Shown here: positions 16,699-25,738 of the stretch, piece by piece
How positions within the stretch are numbered: position 1 is the stretch's first letter
Layout of the letters: each line of letters begins with the position of its first letter
DNA from: UWMA-0277 sp965183885
GTDB lineage: Bacteria; Bacteroidota; Bacteroidia; Flavobacteriales; BACL11
Direction of reading: 5' to 3'
DNA: 64,000 nt
Assembly (NCBI GenBank): GCA_965183885.1
Contig: OZ238992.1
Location: forward strand, 992,001 to 1,056,000
The notes under the pieces: model-generated
What the model saw: the letters and a program-made list of their open reading frames with translations, nothing else
Database searches by the model: none
Told to the model about the DNA's origin: nothing
Made by a program: the position numbers and the translations under genes

Positions 16699-17964
16699 AT
16701 CAAAACCAATATCTTTTCGGTAATACTTCCCTTCAAAAGATATTTTTTCGGCACTATTAAAAGATTTTGTTAATGCATCTTTTATATTTTCCCCATAAGA
16801 AGTAAGCGCAATTACTCTACCACCATTGGTTGTGGTAGTGTTATTTTCATTTTTTGTTCCTGCATGAAAAACGATACTTTCTTCAATATTTTCAATACCA
16901 CTTATTTGTTTCCCTTTCTCATAGGCTTCAGGGTATCCTCCTGAAACTAGCATTACTGTTGTTGCAACCTCTTTACGAATATTCAAATCTTTTTCACTAA
17001 AAGTTCCATCTCCAATTCCTTTTAATAGGTTCAGTAGATCTGATTTTATTCTAGGAATTACCACTTCAGTTTCTGGGTCTCCCATTCGTACATTATATTC
17101 AATAACTTTAGGTTCTCCTTTTACATTAATAAGTCCAATAAATATAAATCCTTGATAAGGAATATTATCTTTTCTTAAGCCTTCAACTGTAGGCTTTATA
17201 ATTTCTCTTTCTACCTTTTCAATATAGAATCTATCTGCAAATGGAACAGGAGAGATAGCGCCCATACCTCCAGTATTTAAGCCTGTATCTCCTTCTCCAA
17301 TTCTTTTATAGTCTTTTGCTGAAGGTAATATCTTATAAGATTCACCATCAGTAAGTACAAAAACTGAAAGTTCAATTCCATCTAAGAACTCTTCAATAAC
17401 TACTGTTGATGATGCCGCACCAAATTTTGCATCTGCTACCATAGCTTTTAGCTCATCTTTAGCTTCTTGCAAGTTATTTAGTATTAATACTCCTTTTCCT
17501 GCTGCTAGTCCATCTGCTTTTAAAACATAAGGGGCATTTAGGCTTTCTAAGAAAGCATATCCTTCTTCTAGGTTGTCTTTTGTAAAGGCTTGATATTTTG
17601 CAGTAGGGATGTTGTGTCTTTGCATAAATTCCTTTGCAAATTCTTTACTTCCCTCTAGTTGAGCTCCTTCTTTTGATGGTCCTATTAGTGTAATATTTTT
17701 CAGTGCATCATCTGCTTTAAAAAAGTCATAGATACCCTTTACTAAAGGATCCTCAGGTCCAACAACTACCATAGCAATCTCTTCTTTTAATACAAAGTCT
17801 TTGATGCCATCAAAATCATTTACGCTAATATTTACATTAGTTCCAATTTCATCAGTCCCTGCATTTCCTGGTGCAATAAATAATTTATTACAAGAGCTAC
17901 TTTTTGCAATCTTCCATGCAAATGCATGCTCTCTACCTCCACTTCCTAATATTAATACATTCAT
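16693..17964 (-). CDS. purD: Phosphoribosylamine-glycine ligase
   Basis: A 423-residue ATP-grasp enzyme that makes glycinamide ribonucleotide, step two of purine synthesis. Visible are the N-terminal GSGGREHA nucleotide-fold motif, GPEDPLVKGI, the ATP-grasp segment VLKADGLAAGKGV, GGMGAISPVPF and EYNVRMGDPETE. Length is normal. It is the last gene of an apparent operon lepA-yebC-GNAT-purD (3 bases after the acetyltransferase gene) and overlaps the convergent DUF6341-like gene by 6 bases. Confidence 0.95.
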   Translation of the reverse strand: MNVLILGSGGREHAFAWKIAKSSSCNKLFIAPGNAGTDEIGTNVNISVNDFDGIKDFVLKEEIAMVVVGPEDPLVKGIYDFFKADDALKNITLIGPSKEGAQLEGSKEFAKEFMQRHNIPTAKYQAFTKDNLEEGYAFLESLNAPYVLKADGLAAGKGVLILNNLQEAKDELKAMVADAKFGAASSTVVIEEFLDGIELSVFVLTDGESYKILPSAKDYKRIGEGDTGLNTGGMGAISPVPFADRFYIEKVEREIIKPTVEGLRKDNIPYQGFIFIGLINVKGEPKVIEYNVRMGDPETEVVIPRIKSDLLNLLKGIGDGTFSEKDLNIRKEVATTVMLVSGGYPEAYEKGKQISGIENIEESIVFHAGTKNENNTTTTNGGRVIALTSYGENIKDALTKSFNSAEKISFEGKYYRKDIGFDL

Positions 17965-17967
17965 TTT

Positions 17968-18495
17968 TTATATCGTTTTTGCGTATAATTTTCCGTTAAT
18001 TAGTTTCCCGTCCTTTTTGTAACAGTTCTTTAGTAAAGCAGCTTCTAAAGTAAAACCACATTTTTCTACAACTCTTGCTGAGCCTATATTGTGTTCAAAA
18101 ACGGTAGCTGTAATTCTACTTAATCCAAATTTATTAAATCCAACCTCACAAACCTTTTTTACCGCTGCGCTCATTATTCCTTTACTCCAATAAGGCTTTG
18201 CTAACCAGTAGCCTATTTCAGATTTATGTCCATTAAGTCCATCATGAAATCCGATACCGCCAATTAGTTTTTCCTCTTTATTTCTGATAGCCCAATTAAC
18301 TGTTTTTCCGTTTTCTTCTTTTCTTGCTTTAACATGATTAACAAACCATTCACCATCTTCTTGTGTATAAGGATATGGTATAGCTAGAGTATTTTTATAA
18401 ATATCTTTATCATTAAGATATTCTATAAAAGCATCAATATCACTTAATGTAATTTCTGATAGGGTTATATGTTCGTTTACACGAATAAAGTCCAT
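17968..18495 (-). CDS. GNAT family N-acetyltransferase (RimJ/RimL-like)
   Basis: A 175-residue acetyltransferase of the RimJ/RimL branch, using acetyl-CoA. The acetyl-CoA binding region is seen as EIGYWLAKPYWSKGIMSAA, followed by ITATVFEHNIGSARVVEKCGF (split by the family's beta-bulge). The substrate, a protein N-terminus or a small amine, cannot be told. The start overlaps the stop of yebC by one base (TAATG), so translation is probably coupled. Three bases separate it from purD. Confidence 0.85.
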   Translation of the reverse strand: MDFIRVNEHITLSEITLSDIDAFIEYLNDKDIYKNTLAIPYPYTQEDGEWFVNHVKARKEENGKTVNWAIRNKEEKLIGGIGFHDGLNGHKSEIGYWLAKPYWSKGIMSAAVKKVCEVGFNKFGLSRITATVFEHNIGSARVVEKCGFTLEAALLKNCYKKDGKLINGKLYAKTI

Positions 18496-19244
18496 TACTC
18501 ACTATCCATTGCTGTTAAAATTTCTTCAGTCAGTTCCATATTATGGAATACTTGCTGTACATCATCATTCTCTTCTAGTAAATCTAAAAGCTTTAGTACT
18601 TTCTCAGCTTCCTCAGCTGAAATTGTTTTGGTATTATTTGCTATCCTTTGCAATTCAGAATTCTTAATTTCAATATTAAGTTCTTCTAATTTTGTTTGCA
18701 TATTATTAAAGTCAGCATACTCACAATAAATTGTTACTGCTTCTTCATCAACTTCCAATTCTTCTAGCCCACCATCAATAAGTTCCATCTCTAGTTCCTC
18801 AATATCAATGCTTACATTTTCAGGGTCAATAGTAAATACTCCTTTACGGTCAAATATAAACTCTAAAGAACCATTTGTTCCCATATTTCCATCACATTTA
18901 CTAAAGTAAGACCTAACATCAGCGACAGTACGGTTGTTGTTATTTGTTGCACAATCAACAAAAACTGCAATACCATGTACTGCATAGCCTTCTAATGACA
19001 TTTCCTCATAATTGGCAGTATCCTTACTACTTGCTTTTTTGATAGCACGCATTACATTATCCTTAGGCATATTTGCTGCCTTAGCATTTTGCATTACTTG
19101 TCTTAACCTAGAGTTTGTATCAGGATCTGCACCACCTTCTTTTACAGCCATTACTATATCCTTACCAATTCGTGTAAAAGTTTTGGCCATTTTTGACCAT
19201 CTTTTCATCTTTCTGGCCTTTCTAAACTCAAATGCTCTTCCCAT
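18495..19244 (-). CDS. yebC: YebC/PmpR family (TACO1-like) protein
   Basis: A 249-residue protein of the YebC/TACO1 family, known as a DNA-binding regulator in some bacteria and more recently as a translation factor that helps ribosomes through proline stretches. The N-terminal signature is present (MGRAFEFRK, WSKMAKTFTRIGKDI, NSRLRQVMQNAKAANMPKDN), and the acidic second and third domains have normal length. Placement directly after lepA, another ribosome-acting factor (11-base gap), fits the translation role. The gene is in the middle of the lepA-yebC-GNAT-purD run. Confidence 0.93.
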   Translation of the reverse strand: MGRAFEFRKARKMKRWSKMAKTFTRIGKDIVMAVKEGGADPDTNSRLRQVMQNAKAANMPKDNVMRAIKKASSKDTANYEEMSLEGYAVHGIAVFVDCATNNNNRTVADVRSYFSKCDGNMGTNGSLEFIFDRKGVFTIDPENVSIDIEELEMELIDGGLEELEVDEEAVTIYCEYADFNNMQTKLEELNIEIKNSELQRIANNTKTISAEEAEKVLKLLDLLEENDDVQQVFHNMELTEEILTAMDSE

Positions 19245-19255
19245 ACTGTTTTGTT

Positions 19256-21046
19256 TTAATCGTCTAGTTTTAATACTGATAAGAACGCTTCTTGTGGGAT
19301 TTCAACATTCCCTACTTGTCGCATTCTTTTCTTTCCTTTTTTCTGTTTCTCCAAGAGTTTTCTCTTTCTTGAAATATCCCCCCCATAACATTTGGCAGTT
19401 ACATCTTTACGCAATGCTTTTACTGTTTCTCTTGATATAATCTTAGAGCCAATTGCTGATTGTATAGCAATATCAAATTGTTGTCTTGGAATAAGTTCTT
19501 TTAGTTTGGCACATAGTTTCTTTCCTAAAGTATAGGAATTAGTTTTATGTACTAATGCTGATAAGGCATCAACAGGATCTCCATTTAGTAAAATATCTAG
19601 TTTTGCTAAAACAGAAGTTCTGTATTCAATAGGAGTATAGTCAAATGATGCATATCCTTTTGATATAGATTTTAATTTATCATAAAAGTCAAATACAATC
19701 TCTCCTAATGGCATCTCAAAAGTAAGCTCAACTCTGTCAGTTGTTAAATATACTTGATTTGTAAGTTCGCCTCTTTTTGCAATACAGAGCGTCATTACTG
19801 GCCCAATAAAGTCAGCTTTTGTAATAATTTGTGCTCGGATATAAGGTTCTTCTACACTTTCGAGTATACTAGGGTCAGGATAGTCAGATGGATTATGAAT
19901 TGTTAATTTTTTTCCAGATCTAGTATTTGCATAGTAGGATACATTAGGGACAGTTGTTATTACTGTCATATTAAATTCACGCTCTAAACGTTCCTGAATT
20001 ATCTCCATGTGTAACATTCCTAAAAACCCACATCTAAATCCAAACCCTAAAGCAGCAGAAGATTCAGGTTCATAAGTAAGAGAAGCATCGTTTAGCTGGA
20101 GTTTTTCCATAGAGTTTCTTAACTCTTCAAAATCTTCAGTATCTACAGGGTATATTCCAGCAAAAACCATAGGTTTTACCTCTTCAAATCCTTGTATTGC
20201 TTCTGTAGCAGGGTTTTCAGCTGCGGTAATAGTATCTCCTACTTTAACCTCTCTGGCATCTTTTATTCCAGATATAATGTACCCAACCTCTCCTGTAGAT
20301 AGTTTGTCTTTTGGGAATTGTTTTAATCTTAACGCACCAATCTCATCGGCATGGTATTCCATATCGGTTGCTATAAATTTTACTTTTTGCCCCTTTTTTA
20401 TTTCTCCATTTACCACTTTAAAATAAGCTTCAATACCTCTAAAAGTATTATAAACTGAATCAAAAATCATAGCTTGTAATGGAGCGTCTTTATCTCCTTC
20501 AGGATGAGGAATTCTTTCAACAATAGCTGCTAATATTTCTTCAATTCCTATTCCAGCTTTTGCACTTGCAGGTATAATTTCTTCTCTTTCACAGCAAATT
20601 AAATCTACAATTTGATCTTTTACAACTTCAGGTTCAGCAGAAGGTAGATCAATTTTATTCATTACAGGAATAATCTCTAAATCGTGCTCTAAAGCTAGAT
20701 ATAAATTTGATATAGTTTGTGCTTGAATCCCTTGAGCAGCATCAACAATAAGTAAAGCTCCTTCGCAGGCTGCAATTGAACGAGATACTTCATAAGAGAA
20801 ATCAACATGTCCAGGAGTATCAATTAGGTTAAGGATGTATTCTTCTCCTTTGTAAGTGTATTCCATTTGTATTGCATGACTCTTAATGGTAATTCCTCTT
20901 TCTTTTTCAAGGTCCATATTGTCAAGCAGTTGGGCTTCAGCTTCTCTTTCTGTTACAGCTCCAGTAAACTCTAATAATCTGTCGGCCAAAGTAGATTTAC
21001 CATGGTCGATATGTGCAATAATGCAGAAATTTCTAATTTTTTTCAT
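19256..21046 (-). CDS. lepA: Elongation factor 4 (ribosome back-translocase GTPase)
   Basis: A 596-residue translational GTPase. G1 is AHIDHGKST (11-19), G2 lies around RGITIKS, G3 is DTPGH and G4 is NKIDLPSA. EF-G-like domains follow, and the C-terminus has the LepA-specific basic domain (CYGGDISRKRKLLEKQKKG). Full length for the family. It starts an operon with yebC, a GNAT gene and purD. A -7-like element lies 6 bases before the ATG. Confidence 0.97.
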   Translation of the reverse strand: MKKIRNFCIIAHIDHGKSTLADRLLEFTGAVTEREAEAQLLDNMDLEKERGITIKSHAIQMEYTYKGEEYILNLIDTPGHVDFSYEVSRSIAACEGALLIVDAAQGIQAQTISNLYLALEHDLEIIPVMNKIDLPSAEPEVVKDQIVDLICCEREEIIPASAKAGIGIEEILAAIVERIPHPEGDKDAPLQAMIFDSVYNTFRGIEAYFKVVNGEIKKGQKVKFIATDMEYHADEIGALRLKQFPKDKLSTGEVGYIISGIKDAREVKVGDTITAAENPATEAIQGFEEVKPMVFAGIYPVDTEDFEELRNSMEKLQLNDASLTYEPESSAALGFGFRCGFLGMLHMEIIQERLEREFNMTVITTVPNVSYYANTRSGKKLTIHNPSDYPDPSILESVEEPYIRAQIITKADFIGPVMTLCIAKRGELTNQVYLTTDRVELTFEMPLGEIVFDFYDKLKSISKGYASFDYTPIEYRTSVLAKLDILLNGDPVDALSALVHKTNSYTLGKKLCAKLKELIPRQQFDIAIQSAIGSKIISRETVKALRKDVTAKCYGGDISRKRKLLEKQKKGKKRMRQVGNVEIPQEAFLSVLKLDD

Positions 21047-21052
21047 GAAGTG

Positions 21053-21060
21053 CGAAAATA
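21053..21060 (-). promoter_or_regulatory. -7-like element of lepA
   Basis: The minus strand reads TATTTTCG (one mismatch to TAnnTTTG), 6 bases before the lepA ATG. The same variant TATTTTCG occurs before ctaB at 51752-51759. Confidence 0.4.
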
Positions 21061-21159
21061 CATTTTTTCATATATATATAATGTCAGTTTTTACTCAAAT
21101 ATGGTATTGTGTTTTAAAGGGTTTAATTTAGTAATATTGCTTTTGCAAAAAGAAGACTT

Positions 21160-21411
21160 ATGAGTAGTGTGAAAATAAATAAAAGGCGTCATTTTTTTAA
21201 GGCAATTACCTGGAATGTATTAGCCATGGTTACTACTTATATTGTACTAACTCAGCTTCCCCCATTAGTAGGGTTAAAGTCTATCTCAAAAGAAGGGGCA
21301 GGCTTTTTAGTTGTACTTGATAGAGTGGTAAAGTTAGTGCTTTACTATTTCCATGAAAGAACTTGGTACATGAGCAAATGGGGAGTGTTAAAGCCTGGTA
21401 AAAAAGATTAA
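21160..21411 (+). CDS. DUF2061 family membrane protein
   Basis: An 83-residue protein with two predicted membrane segments (about 14-33 and 46-63), matching the DUF2061 pattern KAITWNVLAMVTTYIV, a central loop, then VVKLVLYYFHERTWYM. The function is unknown; in other bacteria the family often sits beside sulfate assimilation genes, but no such genes are here. A weak -7 (TGCTTTTG, 21138-21145) lies 14 bases upstream. It overlaps the convergent rhomboid gene by 4 bases. Confidence 0.85.
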   Translation: MSSVKINKRRHFFKAITWNVLAMVTTYIVLTQLPPLVGLKSISKEGAGFLVVLDRVVKLVLYYFHERTWYMSKWGVLKPGKKD

Positions 21412-22064
21412 TCTTTTGTTTTATAAGTATAATTAAATTTTATCTCTTCTTGTATTTGAGCTTCAGCTTCTTCATCAATTTCCCATTGGTATTTTTTATG
21501 TTTAGGACCCTCGTTTTTGTAGAAAAGAGCAACTAAAATTCCTGCTAAAAAACCAGATAAATGCCCTTCCCAAGAAACTGTAGTGTCATTTGGAAATATG
21601 CCCCAAATCATTGAACCATAAAGGAAAATTATTAATAAGGATATTGCTGATAATTTTGAGTTTTTTCGAATAATCCCGCTAATAAATAAGAAAGCAGCAA
21701 GAGCATAAACAATACCACTTGCTCCTATATGAAAAGCAGGACGACCAATAATCCAAAGCCAAAATCCTGAGATAAAATAGAGCCACAGAAATAATTGAGG
21801 AGCTATTTTTTTATAAAATGAAAATAGAAAACTTCCTAATATTAAAATTGGGTAACTGTTATTGATGAGATGCATAAAATCTTTATGAATAAAAGGAGAG
21901 AAGAATATGCCTTTTAGTCCCTCAAGAGTTTTTGGGTAAACGCCAAATGCTACAAAAGAAAGGTTAAAACTTATTTCAATTAACTTTGCTGCCCACATGA
22001 TAATGAGGAATAAAGTTGGGAAGAATAAAGCATTAAAAAGCTCTTTCTTTTCTTGTTGATTCAT
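21408..22064 (-). CDS. Rhomboid family intramembrane serine protease
   Basis: A 218-residue protein with about six membrane helices. The catalytic dyad is visible: S116 in GASGIV (helix 4) and H168 in WEGHLSGFLAGI (helix 6). The L1-loop region and HLINNS (residues 65-70) also match the family, which cleaves membrane proteins inside the bilayer. The charged C-terminal tail from about 184 is cytosolic. The ATG at 22064 is preferred over an open frame reaching 22211, which would run across the divergent polA promoter. A -7-like TACTTTTA is at 22084-22091 on the minus strand. The substrate is unknown. Confidence 0.9.
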   Translation of the reverse strand: MNQQEKKELFNALFFPTLFLIIMWAAKLIEISFNLSFVAFGVYPKTLEGLKGIFFSPFIHKDFMHLINNSYPILILGSFLFSFYKKIAPQLFLWLYFISGFWLWIIGRPAFHIGASGIVYALAAFLFISGIIRKNSKLSAISLLIIFLYGSMIWGIFPNDTTVSWEGHLSGFLAGILVALFYKNEGPKHKKYQWEIDEEAEAQIQEEIKFNYTYKTKD

Positions 22065-22123
22065 GTGTAATTTATTAAAGCAATAAAAGTAGTAAATTTC
22101 AAATTGATTAATGCATAAAATTG

Positions 22124-22131
22124 TACTTTTA
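22124..22131 (+). promoter_or_regulatory. -7-like element of polA
   Basis: TACTTTTA (one mismatch) lies 7 bases before the polA ATG at 22139. A mirror copy TACTTTTA at 22084-22091 on the other strand serves the rhomboid gene. Confidence 0.4.
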
Positions 22132-22138
22132 CAGGAAT

Positions 22139-24916
22139 ATGAAATCAGAAAAAAAATTATTTCTTTTAGATGCGTTTGCATTAATTTATAGAGCTTATTT
22201 TGCTTTTGCAAAAAATCCTAGAATAAACTCAAAAGGTGTAGATACTTCAGCCGTTTTTGGTTTTGTAAATACTTTGGTTGAGGTAATAAAGAAGGAAAGC
22301 CCAAGCCATATAGCTGTTGTGTTTGATACAAAAGCAAAAACAGAGCGTCATATTGAGTATCCTGAATATAAAGCCCATCGTGAAGCAATGCCTGATGGAC
22401 TAAGAGATGCTTTGCCATATATAGATAGATTGCTAGAAGCATTTAATATTCCTAAATTATATAAGGATGGGTTTGAAGCAGATGATGTTATTGGTACTTT
22501 AGCTAAAAAAGCGGAGCAAGAAGGATTTCAAACCTATATGATGACTTCTGATAAAGATTTTGCACAGCTAGTAAGTGAAAATATTTTTATGTATAGGCCA
22601 GGAAATAAATGGCAACCTACCACGGTCTGGGGGATTCCTGAGGTCTTAGAGAAATTTGAAATAGCAAGAGTAGATCAGGTAATTGATTTCTTAGGAATGA
22701 TGGGAGATTCAGCAGATAATATTCCAGGAATTCCAGGGATTGGAAAAAAGACTGCACAGAAATTTATTAAAGAGTATGGCTCAATGGAAGGGCTTTTTGA
22801 AAATTCAGAAGCCCTTAAAGGTAAGATGAAGGAAAAAGTTCAAGCTTCAGAAGAGATAGGGTTATTGTGTAAGAAACTAGTAACTATTATTACAGATGTT
22901 CCTATTAATTTTGATGAAAAAGAATTATTACTTGTACCTAAGGATGATGCTAAAATTAAGGAATTATTTGAAGAATTAGAATTTAAAACATTACTTCAGA
23001 GGGTTCTTGATTCAGGGGCGCAAAAAACAATTGTTGCTTCCGAAGAACAGCAAAAAATAATAAGCCCTAAAGTTGTAGAACCTCCATCTCAGTTTGATTT
23101 ATTTTCTCAACCAGCAGAAAGTAAACCAGCAGTAGTTGATACAAGTAGTAACTTTGAATATATAGCAGAAACAGAGCGTCTAATAGATCTTGTAAGTCAA
23201 ATCAAAATTAAAGGTGAGTTTGCTTTTCAGCTAATTTCAGATGCAAATGAAGATTTAAGTAATCATATTGTAGGCGTGTCATTAAGTTATAGTGAAGAGA
23301 ATGGTTTTTATATCCCATTTATGGCAACAAATATTGATTTATTGAGCAGCTTATTTACTGATTCCAAAATTAATAAGGTAGCTTATGATGTAAAAGATGC
23401 AATTAAAAAATTAGCTAAGGAAGGTATTAGTATTAATGGGGGGTTGTTTGATATAGCAATTGCCCATTACTTATTGCATCCAGATATGAGACATGCTTTA
23501 GATATTATTGCTAATAATTATTTGGGCAGCATAGTAACAGATGAGCAGGAAATTTTAGGAAAAGGGAAAGCTAAAGTTAAATTTTCAGCTTTAAATTCTG
23601 AAGTGCTTACAACATTTGCAGCTCAACGAGCTTCAGTAATTTTTAAACTATTATCTCCTTTTAAGAAAGAGATGGAGGAAGTAGGTGTTTTATCTTTATT
23701 TAATACTATTGAAATACCACTTACTAGGGTGTTGGCAAAAATGGAAAGCGAAGGTATTACTTTGGATGTAGAGATGCTGCAAAGCTATAGCAAGGAGCTT
23801 ACTAAGGAGCTTGATGAAAAAACAAAACAGATTCATGATTTTGCGGGGCAAGAGTTTAATATTGCATCTCCAAAACAAATGGGAGAGATTTTATTTGATA
23901 AGATGGAATTGACTAAAAAAGCTAAAAAGACAAAATCAGGACAATACTCTACTTCAGAAGAAACATTATTAAAACTAAAAGATAATCATCCAATAATTGA
24001 AGCAATCTTAGATTATAGGGCAATAAAAAAGTTATTGTCTACTTATATTGATGCTTTGCCAGTTTTAGTAAATTATAATACAAAAAGGATACATACAACT
24101 TTTAATCAATCTGTTGCAGCTACTGGGCGTTTATCCTCTGTAAATCCAAATTTACAGAATATTCCAATACGAACTAAAAGAGGGATGAAAGTTAGAGAAG
24201 CTTTTATTCCTAGAAGTAAAGAATTTACTTTAATGGCTGCTGATTATTCTCAGATTGAATTAAGAATTATGGCTTCTTTAAGTAAAGATGAAGGAATGCT
24301 TAAAGCTTTTAATGATGGTGTTGATATTCATGCTGCCACAGCAGCTAAGGTATATAAGGTTGATGTACAAGCTGTAGATAGAACTATGCGTTCCCATGCA
24401 AAATCAGTAAATTTTGGTATTATTTATGGTATTTCTGCTTTTGGATTATCTCAAAACCTTGGAATATCCAGAACAGAGGCTAAAGAGATAATTGATAATT
24501 ACTTTGAGCAATTTCCTAAGGTTAAAGAATATATGGACTGGTCTATTGAGCAGGCAAGGGAAAAAGAATATGTTGAAACAGTAATGGGGAGAAGGCGATA
24601 CCTTAAAGAGATTAATTCCAGAAATGCGGTTATGCGTGCAGTAGCTGAGCGAAATGCAATTAATGCTCCTATTCAAGGTTCAGCAGCTGATATTATAAAA
24701 AAAGCAATGATTGATATTCAACTTGAAATGGATAACAGAGGTATGGAGTCAAAGATGATATTACAAGTGCATGATGAGTTGGTTTTTGATATGTGTAATA
24801 CAGAAGCAGACCAACTAAAAGAACTGGTTAAAGACAAGATGGAACAAGCTGTTAAGCTACAAGTTCCATTAACTGTTGATATTGGTGAAGGTTTAAACTG
24901 GTTAGTGGCTCATTAG
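22139..24916 (+). CDS. polA: DNA polymerase I (5' nuclease and polymerase; 3' exonuclease site degenerate)
   Basis: A 925-residue repair and Okazaki-fragment polymerase. The 5' nuclease domain (about 1-290) has its acidic residues (LLDAFALIYRAY, FEADDVIG, TSDKDFAQLV, LGMMGDSADNIPG). The polymerase domain (about 530-925) has motif A ADYSQIELR, the O-helix RSHAKSVNFGIIYG and motif C VHDELVFD. In the middle domain the exo I Asp and Glu of Klenow (FDTET) are replaced by Q364 and I366, and the exo III Tyr-x3-Asp is F493-x3-R497, so proofreading is probably lost. The ATG at 22139 is used; an earlier in-frame codon at 22121 precedes the -7 element. Confidence 0.95.
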   Translation: MKSEKKLFLLDAFALIYRAYFAFAKNPRINSKGVDTSAVFGFVNTLVEVIKKESPSHIAVVFDTKAKTERHIEYPEYKAHREAMPDGLRDALPYIDRLLEAFNIPKLYKDGFEADDVIGTLAKKAEQEGFQTYMMTSDKDFAQLVSENIFMYRPGNKWQPTTVWGIPEVLEKFEIARVDQVIDFLGMMGDSADNIPGIPGIGKKTAQKFIKEYGSMEGLFENSEALKGKMKEKVQASEEIGLLCKKLVTIITDVPINFDEKELLLVPKDDAKIKELFEELEFKTLLQRVLDSGAQKTIVASEEQQKIISPKVVEPPSQFDLFSQPAESKPAVVDTSSNFEYIAETERLIDLVSQIKIKGEFAFQLISDANEDLSNHIVGVSLSYSEENGFYIPFMATNIDLLSSLFTDSKINKVAYDVKDAIKKLAKEGISINGGLFDIAIAHYLLHPDMRHALDIIANNYLGSIVTDEQEILGKGKAKVKFSALNSEVLTTFAAQRASVIFKLLSPFKKEMEEVGVLSLFNTIEIPLTRVLAKMESEGITLDVEMLQSYSKELTKELDEKTKQIHDFAGQEFNIASPKQMGEILFDKMELTKKAKKTKSGQYSTSEETLLKLKDNHPIIEAILDYRAIKKLLSTYIDALPVLVNYNTKRIHTTFNQSVAATGRLSSVNPNLQNIPIRTKRGMKVREAFIPRSKEFTLMAADYSQIELRIMASLSKDEGMLKAFNDGVDIHAATAAKVYKVDVQAVDRTMRSHAKSVNFGIIYGISAFGLSQNLGISRTEAKEIIDNYFEQFPKVKEYMDWSIEQAREKEYVETVMGRRRYLKEINSRNAVMRAVAERNAINAPIQGSAADIIKKAMIDIQLEMDNRGMESKMILQVHDELVFDMCNTEADQLKELVKDKMEQAVKLQVPLTVDIGEGLNWLVAH

Positions 24917-24918
24917 TT

Positions 24919-25134
24919 CTAATCAGCTTTCTTTTTAAAGAGTAAGTAGAGCGCAATAATTGCAATAACTCCTATAAATGAGCTTCCGGCATCTTGTATG
25001 TTCCCTACGGGGTCCCAGCCAAGTATTTTTTCACCTATCAGTAATTGAGCAATTACCCCTAAACATAATAAAGTAAGAGCAATAGATATTACATCAATCA
25101 GTTTTTTTTGTAAAGTGAGAAAGAATTTATTCAT
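24919..25134 (-). CDS. Small two-helix membrane protein, paralogue A
   Basis: A 71-residue protein with a basic amphipathic start (MNKFFLTLQKKL), two hydrophobic helices (about 13-33 and 51-66) and a lysine-rich tail. The loop GWDPVGNI matches GMDVIGNI in the neighbouring gene at 25215-25442, so the two are paralogues in tandem. I do not recognise the family and cannot give a function. It converges with polA, 2 bases between stops. A TAAATTTA -7-like element precedes it. Confidence 0.65.
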   Translation of the reverse strand: MNKFFLTLQKKLIDVISIALTLLCLGVIAQLLIGEKILGWDPVGNIQDAGSSFIGVIAIIALYLLFKKKAD

Positions 25135-25157
25135 TATTATTATTTGAGTGTAAATTT

Positions 25158-25193
25158 AAAAAAATAGCTCTACAGTTTGCAGAGCTATTTTTT
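25158..25193. terminator. Hairpin between the two paralogous membrane-protein genes
   Basis: Arms with core AATAGCTCT (left, ending 25171) and AGAGCTATT (right, from 25181) pair around about nine bases, with A-runs and T-runs on the outside. It ends the gene at 25215-25442, which is read leftwards. Confidence 0.8.
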
Positions 25194-25214
25194 GTGGTCT
25201 ATCTAAGGTAAATA

Positions 25215-25442
25215 TTATTTACCAGAGATTAAATTCCATACGATTAAGATACCGATTAATCCTACAAACCCTTCGGCTGCAAGTCCGTTAATAACACCTA
25301 CGATGTTACCAATTACATCCATACCCATAAAGCCATCAGCTCCAAATAGGAATGTAACTACGATTGCAAGACCTAAAACAGTCATGATTAATCCGGTTAG
25401 ACCTTTAAAAAAGTCGTTGAAATACTTAAAAACTTTGTCCAT
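25215..25442 (-). CDS. Small two-helix membrane protein, paralogue B
   Basis: A 75-residue protein with an amphipathic N-terminus (MDKVFKYFNDFFKG), a helix at about 15-35, the loop GMDVIGNI, and a second helix at about 55-72. It resembles the adjacent 71-residue protein in layout and loop sequence. No family is recognised; a phage-shock, holin-like or lipid-associated role would be guesswork. It has its own -7 element (TAAGTTTG, 25474-25481), a terminator, and a long 296-base upstream region with paired inverted repeats, which suggests separate regulation. Confidence 0.7.
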   Translation of the reverse strand: MDKVFKYFNDFFKGLTGLIMTVLGLAIVVTFLFGADGFMGMDVIGNIVGVINGLAAEGFVGLIGILIVWNLISGK

Positions 25443-25738
25443 AATAAAAAATTAATTTGGTTAATACTGATGCCAAACTTAGGACATAATTGTTTTGATT
25501 TTAATAAGTTGGGTGCAAAATCTTTTGACGAGTTGTTTTTATAAATTGTCTTTTTTGGATAAAAATCATGTTTTGTAACGTACTGATAATCAATATAGTG
25601 CGTGTAAAATAATGATTATCAAACACTTAAAAACTGAAAGGTTGTGCACAATTAATTGTTAAGAATTACAAAATAACTTAAACTACTGATATACAGTTGT
25701 TAATCTTATTTTTTAGAAGTAAAATTGCTTAAAATTCC
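25443..25738. other. Longest intergenic region of the window, with a spaced inverted repeat
   Basis: These 296 bases contain no credible gene or tRNA. Apart from the promoter at 25474-25481, the main feature is TGATAATCA (25584-25592) and its reverse complement TGATTATCA (25613-25621), 29 bases centre to centre. Each copy is itself a TGAT-N-ATCA palindrome. It could be an operator pair or a loose hairpin; the region is also the 3' flank of the SDR gene. Confidence 0.5.
25474..25481 (-). promoter_or_regulatory. -7 promoter element of paralogue B
   Basis: The minus strand reads TAAGTTTG, an exact TAnnTTTG match, 31 bases before the ATG at 25442. Confidence 0.55.

Noticed and set aside
19012..19440. 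A 142-codon plus-strand hydrophobic frame spanning the yebC-lepA junction
   Set aside because: It covers the ends of two certain genes on the other strand; its hydrophobicity is the complement of charged codons.
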